This document shows positions 1 through 4,785 of a stretch of 6,840 nucleotides of DNA, one piece after another (position 1 is the first letter of the stretch; each line of letters starts with the position of its first letter). Both the position numbers and the translations under genes were made by a program. The DNA is from Verrucomicrobiota bacterium (GTDB lineage Bacteria > Verrucomicrobiota > Kiritimatiellia > B70-G9), in contig QNAJ01000079.1 of the NCBI GenBank assembly GCA_003641465.1, positions 1 to 6,840 of the forward strand, given 5' to 3'. Below the pieces are notes generated by a model. It was not told where the DNA came from. It saw only the letters and a program-made list of their open reading frames with translations, and did no database searches.

Positions 1-580
1 CCACCAGCCGCGGCAGTGAGTTGGTCTTCTCCCAGTCCTCCTCCCAGATCTCGTCTTCAGGATTATAGAAGCGCACGTCCAGTCCCCGTACCTCGTCGGA
101 AACCGTCCAGCTTTCCAGGTCCAGTTCTTCTTCGTCCACCAGTGGCGGATAGGCCAAGGCTTTCATTACCGGATCACCGGCGTCGTCGGTGCCGATTTCC
201 AGGACCAGTCGATGGAGGCCACCGGCCAGCGGAGAATCCGGAGGCAAAAAGGCCTCACCCGAGCAGACCCAGCTTATGGTATCGGCGGGATAGCGGCCAG
301 CGTTGTCGGTAAAACGCATCCCGTATTTCGACGGCTTGGTGGTGAAATAGGCGGCCGAACGCAGGGCGGTGACCAGCTGATTCATCACGATCTCCCCGTG
401 GTGCAGTTCTTCCAGGAAGGCGCTCCCCCGTTTCCAGGCGTTCACGGCGGTCACGAAGGTAGCCGTTATCACGGTCAGTGCAGCCGACAGTATGGCCAGC
501 GCCACCAGCAATTCCAGCAGCGTAAACCCCGGGGTCAGGCCTTGATTAGTGATTATGGCCGCCGGTTGCCTGCCCTTCAC
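1..580 (-). CDS. gspJ: Type II secretion minor pseudopilin GspJ (3' end beyond window)
   Basis: Minor pseudopilin of the T2SS pseudopilus tip, where the family forms a complex with GspI and GspK in the periplasm. Seen: a GTG start at 580 gives the leader MKGRQPAAITNQGLTPG, then the cleavage and methylation motif FTLLE (Glu at +5) and a hydrophobic helix (LLELLVALAILSAALTVITA). The rest is a globular domain with an acidic C-terminal part (VDEEELDLESW; NPEDEIWEEDWEK), compatible with known calcium-binding GspJ domains, though that is inference. About 193 residues are visible, close to the usual full length of about 200. The GTG is preferred over an in-frame ATG at 598 because AAGGAGG lies 7 bases before the GTG, while the ATG has no Shine-Dalgarno and sits 2 bases after the gspI stop. 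The leader is partly encoded by the 26-base repeat at 531-556. GspJ rather than another pseudopilin is inferred from operon order and the long acidic domain. Confidence 0.88.
   Translation of the reverse strand, partial: MKGRQPAAIITNQGLTPGFTLLELLVALAILSAALTVITATFVTAVNAWKRGSAFLEELHHGEIVMNQLVTALRSAAYFTTKPSKYGMRFTDNAGRYPADTISWVCSGEAFLPPDSPLAGGLHRLVLEIGTDDAGDPVMKALAYPPLVDEEELDLESWTVSDEVRGLDVRFYNPEDEIWEEDWEKTNSLPRLV
531..556 (+). repeat. Solo copy of the RAYT-associated 26-bp repeat, inside the gspJ leader
   Basis: On the + strand it begins GGGGTCAGGCCTTG and ends TTAGTGATTAT, and it is identical over all 26 bases to the reverse complement of 2223-2248 upstream of the RAYT. It contains a short tandem repeat (TGATTAG TGATTAT). 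Read on the coding strand of gspJ it supplies part of the pre-cleavage leader (ITNQGLT). Identity with gspI continues outward through CGTAAACCCC, which encodes PGFT, so 22 shared bases run from the repeat core into the conserved prepilin motif. There is no transposase next to this copy, so it resembles a solo REP- or MITE-like unit. Mobility is inferred from the copy beside the RAYT. Confidence 0.8.
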
Positions 581-587
581 TGCATTG

Positions 588-594
588 CCTCCTT
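588..594 (-). promoter_or_regulatory. Shine-Dalgarno site deciding the gspJ start
   Basis: The minus strand reads AAGGAGG, 7 bases upstream of the GTG at 580-578. It lies just past the end of gspI (stop at 603-601), so gspI and gspJ are probably translationally close-coupled. It supports the GTG over the in-frame ATG at 598, which overlaps the position where a ribosome would bind this site. Confidence 0.7.
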
Positions 595-600
595 CCATGT

Positions 601-1143
601 TCAGCGCTGCCGGCTGAAACTGCCGCCCTCCCGTGCGCCGGGATAGTAGAGATAGGTCGTAACTTCCTCGACCACCCCGTGGCCGCCCACCCACCGCGGC
701 CGTTGCCGGGATATGCGGACGGTAACCTTGTAAAGCAACTTCTCGTCATCGGCTTCGACCCCGGGAAGCTGTTCGAATGCCTCTACGGGTTCGATTGTCC
801 GTTTCCAGTGGTACTCATCGTAGGGAGGCTCGAATACTCCCTCTTCACTCCCCGGCTCGATTTCTTCTTCCAATTGCAGTGGATGGGTCAGTTCAAGCTG
901 TGCCAGCAGGTAACGCATATCCTGGTACTCCCTGGCACGCCGCGCCACGGCCAGGCTGCGTGCCGTGGTGGCAACCAGAACCGTTATCCCGGCCCCCAGA
1001 ATAGCGAGCGCCAGCAAGACTTCCACCAGCGTAAACCCCGGGGTCAGGCCCCGCATGGGGCGAGGTACCCCCCGCCTGCCGGGGGGTAAACCTTGATTAG
1101 TGATTACCGCCTTCCGTCCCATTGCAATCCCAGTCTTTCGCAT
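601..1143 (-). CDS. gspI: Type II secretion minor pseudopilin GspI with an unusually long leader
   Basis: Minor pseudopilin of the T2SS tip complex. Seen: 180 residues from ATG 1143, preceded by GGAG with 6-base spacing. The motif LTPG|FTLVE (cleavage after Gly36, Glu at +5) is followed by a hydrophobic helix (VEVLLALAILGAGITVLVATTARSLAVARRA). A domain of the usual GspI size follows, ending near YLYYPGAREGGSFSRQR. The mature form would be about 144 residues. The leader is about 36 residues, when most pseudopilin leaders are about 5 to 15. Residues 14-18 (ITNQG) and 33-36 (LTPG) are encoded by the split repeat, and the 14 residues between them (LPPGRRGVPRPMRG) come from a 42-base insert. Met30 lies in that insert and would give a leader of normal length (MRGLTPG), so an internal start at 1056 is possible, though its Shine-Dalgarno is weak. 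The gene starts 30 bases after the RAYT stop. Confidence 0.88.
   Translation of the reverse strand: MRKTGIAMGRKAVITNQGLPPGRRGVPRPMRGLTPGFTLVEVLLALAILGAGITVLVATTARSLAVARRAREYQDMRYLLAQLELTHPLQLEEEIEPGSEEGVFEPPYDEYHWKRTIEPVEAFEQLPGVEADDEKLLYKVTVRISRQRPRWVGGHGVVEEVTTYLYYPGAREGGSFSRQR
1040..1107 (+). repeat. Split copy of the 26-bp repeat in the gspI leader
   Basis: The outer part GGGGTCAGG (1040-1048) and the inner part CCTTGATTAGTGATTAC (1091-1107) together match the 26-base repeat at 531-556, except for the last base. They are separated by 42 extra bases (1049-1090). It is inverted with respect to 2223-2248, so these two copies flank the RAYT with their GGGGTCAGG ends facing outward. Alternatively, the inner part can be read as a second, diverged repeat (GGGGTAAACCTTGATTA), because GGGGTAAA directly precedes CCTTGATT. 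Since 42 is a multiple of three, the gspI frame is kept. Confidence 0.75.
1049..1090 (+). repeat. 42-bp insert with two GC-rich hairpins within the gspI repeat copy
   Basis: The insert holds two adjacent inverted repeats. TACCCCCC (1066-1073) pairs with GGGGGGTA (1081-1088), an 8-bp stem around the 7-base loop GCCTGCC. GCCCC (1048-1052) pairs with GGGGC (1057-1061) around the 4-base loop GCAT. Paired imperfect palindromes of this kind are typical of REP/BIME elements moved by RAYTs, but no second copy of this insert is in the window, so that identity is inference. On the gspI strand, the ATG codon for Met30 sits in the small hairpin's loop. Confidence 0.6.
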
Positions 1144-1151
1144 TCGTTGCT

Positions 1152-1172
1152 CCGGCCTCGAGACCCGGCCGG
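1152..1172 (-). other. Stem-loop between the RAYT stop and the gspI start
   Basis: CCGGCC at 1152-1157 and GGCCGG at 1167-1172 form a perfect 6-bp stem with a 9-base loop. It starts immediately after the RAYT stop codon (1176-1174), and its distal arm shares two bases with the gspI Shine-Dalgarno (GGAG, 1153-1150). There is no U-run after it, so it is not a classical terminator. It could mask the gspI ribosome site or be part of the mobile unit's end structure. Function is not shown by the sequence. Confidence 0.5.
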
Positions 1173-1173
1173 C

Positions 1174-2178
1174 CTACCCCCGTATCGCTTTACGTATAGA
1201 CCGGTACGTACGTGCAAGCTGCTCATCAGACTCGAGCATGTGGTTCAGCACTGCCAGGTGGCGTGATACACCGGAGCCATCTTTCAGTCCCAGCCATACT
1301 GCAATTTCGCGTTGGGTCAAACCGGCCTCTTCCTTGAGGAGTTTCATCGCTAACAAGCGTGCTACATGTGTGCCGCGCCGAAGCCGCAGGAACTCGGGAG
1401 TAACCTGAAAGTGACTACATATCGCCGAGATCACAGTTTCCAGGGGAAAGGGATTCTCCCGCCGCCGCATAGCCACGTCCAGCACCTGTCCTTGGGAGCC
1501 GGCAAGCTCCCGGTATGCCTCCTCAGCCCGGCGGCAGAATTCCTCGCTGCCAATAGCCTTGCTTGAACGGGACATCACCGTCTGCAGCTCTGCATCCGAC
1601 TGTGCCAGCCCCGCTTCCACGAACTGCTGGTATTCCTGCTCCCGGTCTCTGGATCCTGCGGCGACGAGCTCCATGAGCGGCCCATAATCCACCCAACTCT
1701 CCCGACGCACGATTCCCACATAGGACCGGTAGCTGCTCCAGCGATAGGCATGCAGGAATCGGCGTTTCTCCTCGAAGCTTTGTTCACGCATTGCATCGGT
1801 GCAAACCGGATTAAGATGAATGTATCGGGTGAGTCTCAACAAGTACGGGTCCCCTTCGACAAGGCGCGCCTTGTAACGGCCGGCAAACAGGTGGCCGGTC
1901 CGCTCGTGGCGGCGGTTGAAATACACCGTATACGCTGTGTTGAATTCCTGCATGAAGCGCGAGAGGTTCGCCCGCGGGGTCTCCAGCAGCAAGTGAAAAT
2001 GATTGGGCATGAGGACATAGGCATAGAGGCGGATATGGTGCTCGTCGACTTTTCCGGCAAGCTTTTCCAAGAAACGCACCCGATCGGCGTCTGCGCGGAA
2101 AATCGTCCGTCGCTCGTTGCCCCGGACTGTCACGTGATAGATGGCGCCGGGAAATTCCAGTCTCAGTGTGCGGGCCAT
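1174..2178 (-). CDS. REP-associated tyrosine transposase (IS200-like, Y1/HUH) with DnaA-like C-terminal domain
   Basis: A single-strand DNA transposase of the RAYT/TnpA-REP family, whose members cut and rejoin hairpin-containing REP elements. Seen in 334 residues: the N-terminal family signature GAIYHVTVRGNERRTIF (11-27); the metal-binding HUH motif in MPNHFHLLLETP (H60, H62); the conserved block FNTAYTVYFNRRH (79-91) and GHLFAGRYKA (95-104); and PYLLRLTRYIHLNPV (111-125), where the nucleophilic tyrosine is expected (Tyr112 or Tyr119, not resolved here). Residues about 246-320 (VISAICSHFQVTPEFL, then LTQREIAVWLGLKDGSGVSRHL) resemble the helix-turn-helix of DnaA domain IV, a known extension in this family. 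ATG 2178 has AAGGAGG at 2190-2184 with 5-base spacing. It is co-directional with the gsp genes, shows no frameshift or stop, and appears intact. It is likely transcribed with the operon. Confidence 0.93.
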   Translation of the reverse strand: MARTLRLEFPGAIYHVTVRGNERRTIFRADADRVRFLEKLAGKVDEHHIRLYAYVLMPNHFHLLLETPRANLSRFMQEFNTAYTVYFNRRHERTGHLFAGRYKARLVEGDPYLLRLTRYIHLNPVCTDAMREQSFEEKRRFLHAYRWSSYRSYVGIVRRESWVDYGPLMELVAAGSRDREQEYQQFVEAGLAQSDAELQTVMSRSSKAIGSEEFCRRAEEAYRELAGSQGQVLDVAMRRRENPFPLETVISAICSHFQVTPEFLRLRRGTHVARLLAMKLLKEEAGLTQREIAVWLGLKDGSGVSRHLAVLNHMLESDEQLARTYRSIRKAIRG

Positions 2179-2222
2179 TCTTTCCTCCTTCTTTCTGATC
2201 TTCCCCGGTGGTACCTCAAAAC

Positions 2223-2248
2223 ATAATCACTAATCAAGGCCTGACCCC
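2223..2248 (-). repeat. 26-bp repeat at the gspH 3' end, upstream of the RAYT
   Basis: On the minus strand it begins GGGGTCAGGCCTTG and ends TTAGTGATTAT, identical to the + strand at 531-556. It forms the right inverted end of the RAYT unit. On the gspH frame it encodes the last residues SGLD and the TAG stop (2232-2230), so the repeat determines the GspH C-terminus. The RAYT start codon follows 45 bases later. Confidence 0.82.
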
Positions 2249-2829
2249 GAGGAGTATTCGACGGAGGGGGTGCCGGAATACGGAGAAACGGTGATGACCG
2301 CGCGGCGGCCGCGCTTGTCGGCGAGTTCGACGGTATAGCCGTCACACATTCCATTGGGATAATAGTAGACCCATGCCGATCCTTCATACTCCTGAGACAC
2401 CTTGTCGGTGCTGACTCTCAGAATCCTGACCCCGGCAGAGGCAGCGCGGGAGATCAGGGGGGTCACCTTATAGCTGATCCTGGCCTTGAGCTCTTCTTCC
2501 GGCGAGCCTCCCCAGAGATCCGCGCCTTCGAAATCGTGAACTATACCGGCGACATCAACATCCTTCTCCTCGGGGGTAAGCTCGGCAACTTCGAACCGCC
2601 CACGCTCGAGATAAAAGATCAGGGCCACCTGCTTTGACTGAAGTGCAGCCCGGGCACGCGCGTAGCGTCCGGCCATGATAAGGTCGCGCACTGTGCTCCG
2701 CAGGGCAAGCCCGTGGAAGGAGCCACGGAAGACCGGCACTGCCACGGCGGCGGCGATCATTATGATCATCACCACCAGGAGTACTTCAATAAGGGTGAAG
2801 GCCCTGATACCCGAGTCGGCTCCCGTCAC
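2230..2829 (-). CDS. gspH: Type II secretion minor pseudopilin GspH
   Basis: Minor pseudopilin of the T2SS, thought to link the GspI/J/K tip to the GspG shaft. Seen: the prepilin motif AFTLIE (Glu at +5), a long hydrophobic helix (VLLVVMIIMIAAAVAVPVF), then GspH-like RSTVRDLIMAGRYARARAALQ and a beta-rich globular domain. From GTG 2829 the protein has 199 residues with a 10-residue leader. An alternative GTG at 2925 would overlap gspG by 41 bases and give a 42-residue leader. Neither start has a good Shine-Dalgarno, so the start is uncertain, and translational coupling to gspG is likely. The residue before the cleavage site is Ala, not the usual Gly. The last residues and stop codon are encoded by the RAYT-associated repeat, so the original C-terminus may have differed. 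Assignment as GspH rests on position between gspG and gspI and on the domain pattern. Confidence 0.85.
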   Translation of the reverse strand: MTGADSGIRAFTLIEVLLVVMIIMIAAAVAVPVFRGSFHGLALRSTVRDLIMAGRYARARAALQSKQVALIFYLERGRFEVAELTPEEKDVDVAGIVHDFEGADLWGGSPEEELKARISYKVTPLISRAASAGVRILRVSTDKVSQEYEGSAWVYYYPNGMCDGYTVELADKRGRRAVITVSPYSGTPSVEYSSGSGLD

Positions 2830-2884
2830 CGCAGAGGGAACCAGCCGCGGCGGTCCTCTTCTGCTGTGCGGGGGGAGCGCGATC

Positions 2885-3313
2885 CTACTTTTGCCAGTTG
2901 GTGATGTCGTCGTCGCTTTCCACACCGTCGGGCCCCAGTGATTTCAGGTCGAAGCCGTGGGGATTCTGCACTCCCGGATAGGTGTAGATGTAATCGTTAC
3001 CCCAAGGATCCTTGGGCACCCCCTTCTGAAGGTAGGGGCCATTCCAGTTCTGGGCCCCGCCGGGATTGCTCACCAGTGCCTGCAGACTGGGCGGATAGCT
3101 GCCGTTATCCAATTCGTACAGGCTCAGAGCCGTGGATATGTTGGCAATATCCGCACGCGCAGCGGCGATTTCCGCCTGGCGCTTGCGCCCACCCAGACGG
3201 GGAAGCGCAACCCCCACCAGGATTCCGATGATCACTACTACCAGAAGTATTTCAATCAGCGTGAACCCGCTGCGCCGCCTTGCACGGCTGCGTCTGTTGT
3301 TCCGTGTCTTCAT
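2885..3313 (-). CDS. gspG: Type II secretion major pseudopilin GspG
   Basis: Major subunit of the pseudopilus, processed by the prepilin peptidase GspO and polymerised in the periplasm. Seen: 142 residues with a 16-residue, very basic leader (MKTRNNRRSRARRRSG), cleavage before FTLIE (Glu at +5), hydrophobic helix LLVVVIIGILVGVALPRLGG, and the family pattern ARADIANISTALSLYELDNGSYPPSLQALV. It continues with GPYLQKGVPKDPWGNDYIYTYPG, and the C-terminal calcium-loop pattern SLGPDGVESDDDITNW has the expected Asp residues. The length is normal for GspG. ATG 3313 is chosen over an in-frame TTG at 3349 because GGAGG precedes the ATG by 6 bases. It lies 97 bases downstream of the gspF stop, the largest gap inside the pseudopilin block apart from the RAYT, and has its own candidate promoter. 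Confidence 0.96.
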   Translation of the reverse strand: MKTRNNRRSRARRRSGFTLIEILLVVVIIGILVGVALPRLGGRKRQAEIAAARADIANISTALSLYELDNGSYPPSLQALVSNPGGAQNWNGPYLQKGVPKDPWGNDYIYTYPGVQNPHGFDLKSLGPDGVESDDDITNWQK

Positions 3314-3319
3314 AGTTGG

Positions 3320-3324
3320 CCTCC
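3320..3324 (-). promoter_or_regulatory. Shine-Dalgarno site deciding the gspG start
   Basis: GGAGG on the minus strand with 6 bases to ATG 3313. It favours the ATG over the upstream in-frame TTG at 3349, giving a 16- rather than a 28-residue leader. Confidence 0.65.
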
Positions 3325-3381
3325 GCGTCTCCGGTCTGTTCCCCGACAAGTATGCACGATCGGCAGTTACTGTCTGCGGAT

Positions 3382-3411
3382 AATATACATGCCCGGCCCG
3401 CCCGGTGGCAA
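3382..3411 (-). promoter_or_regulatory. Candidate internal promoter upstream of gspG
   Basis: On the minus strand, TTGCCA (3411-3406) and TATATT (3387-3382) are separated by 18 bases. Each differs from the sigma70 consensus at one position. It lies in the gspF-gspG gap, with start of transcription predicted near 3375 and a leader of roughly 60 bases before gspG. A separate promoter would fit the need for excess major pseudopilin. The GC-rich spacer and the lack of further support keep this tentative. Confidence 0.35.
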
Positions 3412-3413
3412 AG

Positions 3414-4682
3414 TCATACGTTGAGACCGCTGGTCAGATCAAACACCGCCAGGAGCATGCTGATGGCGACATATCCTACCAGTACGGCCATCACCAGAAT
3501 GAGAAACGGTTCCAGTACCGTGGTCAAAACCTTTACACTTCGATCCAGCTCTGCGTCATAGCGGCGGGCGATGTGGGTCAGTGCCCCGGAAGTATCCCCG
3601 CTCTCTTCACCTACTGCGAGCATGTCGGTAAGCAGCTGGGGGAAAATCTTCCCTGCCGCCAGTGGCCCCGAGATGGTCGCCCCGTCAGTCACCCTGCCCC
3701 GGGCCCGCTGGATCTCCTCAGCAATGACCGCGTTACCGACCGTCTTTTCCACGATGGCCAGCGCTTCCAGCACAGGGACGCCGCTGGACAACAGGGCACC
3801 GAGTGTACGGGCAAAATGAGAAAATGCATTCGCCTTGACGATCTCCCGGACCACCGGCAGGCGCAACATCAGGCGGTCCCACACGCGGCGCCCCTGGGGT
3901 GTTCGGATCAGACGCCGCAGGAAATAAACCCCTGCGATCATCGCCAGTAACAGAAACGCTCCATAGCGCATCAGAAAGCGGCTGATCTTGATCAGGATAA
4001 GCGTGGGCAGCGGCAAAGTGCCGCCGAGTTCCGCGAAAATCGCGGTGAAGCGCGGAACTACAAAGACCATGGCACACACCAGGACCAGCGCACCGAAGCT
4101 CAGCACGATCGCCGGATAGATCAGGGCCATGATCACTTTCTCCCGAGCCTCCTGTACCCGCTCGTAATGCCGCGCAAGAGTTTCCAAACTGCGGGCCAGT
4201 TGGCCGCTGGCTTCTCCGGCGCGCACCATGGCGATGTAGAGCTGAGGGAAGCTTTCCGGCCAGCGAGCCAGCGCCTGTGAGAGGCTGGACCCCCGAATAA
4301 TCTCATCACGCAGGTCAGCGGCGATCACATCGCGCGGCCTGCCGGTCTTCCGCCGGGCGAGTGTGGCCATGGCGTTTCCCAGCTTCATTCCCGAAGCCAG
4401 CAGATCGCTCAACTCGCTGGTGAAGATCAGCAGTTCGCGCATGCCCATGCGCGGCCGTTTCCTGCCCTTCAAGTGCTGCGGAGAGGCCACCGCGGAGCCT
4501 TTCTCCGGCTCAGCCGTTCTGCGCTCCTCCTCGACGGCAGCCGGTGCACCGCCTTCCGCAATACGCACGGGAACCAAGCCCTGTTTCTCCAGGATGGCCA
4601 CCGCGGTGCGGCGATCCGCGGCCTCCAGGACCCCGGAACGGCGTTCGCCGGAACGTGTGACGGCCGTGTATGAAAATCGCAT
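3414..4682 (-). CDS. gspF: Type II secretion inner-membrane platform protein GspF
   Basis: Polytopic inner-membrane protein that couples GspE to pseudopilus assembly. Seen: 422 residues with an N-terminal segment MRFSYTAVTRSGERRSGVLEA, typical of the family, and an Ala/Glu/Lys/Arg-rich linker at about 42-80. Two tandem T2SSF domains follow. The first starts near MRELLIFTSELSDLLASG (81-98), contains RAGEASG (154-160), and ends in a membrane segment (about 187-209). The second begins near FSHFARTLGALLSSGVPVLE (287-306), contains VGEESG (357-362), and ends in a membrane segment after LEPFLILVMAVLVGYVAISM (390-409). A third membrane segment lies between the domains (about 239-256). Length is near the usual 400-410. 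ATG 4682 has a purine-rich AAGGCGGGG nearby. gspE ends about 100 bases upstream. No defect is seen. Confidence 0.96.
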   Translation of the reverse strand: MRFSYTAVTRSGERRSGVLEAADRRTAVAILEKQGLVPVRIAEGGAPAAVEEERRTAEPEKGSAVASPQHLKGRKRPRMGMRELLIFTSELSDLLASGMKLGNAMATLARRKTGRPRDVIAADLRDEIIRGSSLSQALARWPESFPQLYIAMVRAGEASGQLARSLETLARHYERVQEAREKVIMALIYPAIVLSFGALVLVCAMVFVVPRFTAIFAELGGTLPLPTLILIKISRFLMRYGAFLLLAMIAGVYFLRRLIRTPQGRRVWDRLMLRLPVVREIVKANAFSHFARTLGALLSSGVPVLEALAIVEKTVGNAVIAEEIQRARGRVTDGATISGPLAAGKIFPQLLTDMLAVGEESGDTSGALTHIARRYDAELDRSVKVLTTVLEPFLILVMAVLVGYVAISMLLAVFDLTSGLNV

Positions 4683-4744
4683 ATTTACCCCGCCTTATTC
4701 TGCATCGCAGTGGAAGGGTTTGCAACCCGACTGACAGTAAGCGG

Positions 4745-4756
4745 CTGTGATCACAG
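4745..4756. promoter_or_regulatory. Perfect 12-bp palindrome in the gspE-gspF gap
   Basis: CTGTGATCACAG is its own reverse complement and lies in the non-coding gap 4683-4785. A symmetric site in a gap upstream of gspF could be an operator for a dimeric regulator or the core of a small RNA hairpin. It carries CRP-like half-sites (TGTGA/TCACA) without the 6-base spacer of a CRP site, so no specific regulator is assigned. Confidence 0.35.
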
Positions 4757-4785
4757 ATTACCCCTGAATCGGTCCGACGGACATT

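Larger units (their letters stand above)
1040..2248 (-). mobile_element. RAYT mobile unit bounded by inverted 26-bp repeats
   Basis: The unit runs from the outer GGGGTCAGG of the gspI copy to the outer CCTGACCCC of the gspH copy and contains a single intact transposase gene. Its edges lie inside coding sequence on both sides. The right edge encodes the end of GspH, with the TAG stop at 2232-2230. The left edge encodes the gspI start codon and leader. A simple target-site duplication cannot be recognised. The boundaries are inferred from the repeat ends and could be narrower if the repeats were targets rather than termini. Confidence 0.6.

Noticed and set aside
596..598. ATG 598 as the start of gspJ
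   Set aside because: It is in frame but lacks a Shine-Dalgarno, while the GTG at 580 has AAGGAGG at ideal spacing.
1174..2178. Transposase as a decayed pseudogene
   Set aside because: All family blocks are present in one uninterrupted 334-residue frame with a strong ribosome-binding site.
1750..2226. Open frame on the + strand opposite the transposase N-terminus
   Set aside because: It lies antisense to the HUH domain of a clear RAYT, has no recognisable motif, and is best explained as a shadow.
2425..2433. A fourth copy of the RAYT repeat in gspH (CCTGACCCC)
   Set aside because: Only the 9-base core matches. The remaining bases of the 26-base repeat are absent, so a chance match in coding sequence is more likely.
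3391..3405. Rho-independent terminator between gspF and gspG
   Set aside because: The GC-rich run forms only a short CCGG stem and has no following U-run.
4745..4756. CRP-binding site in the gspE-gspF gap
   Set aside because: The half-sites TGTGA and TCACA abut directly, whereas CRP sites have a 6-base spacer, so only an unassigned palindrome is reported.
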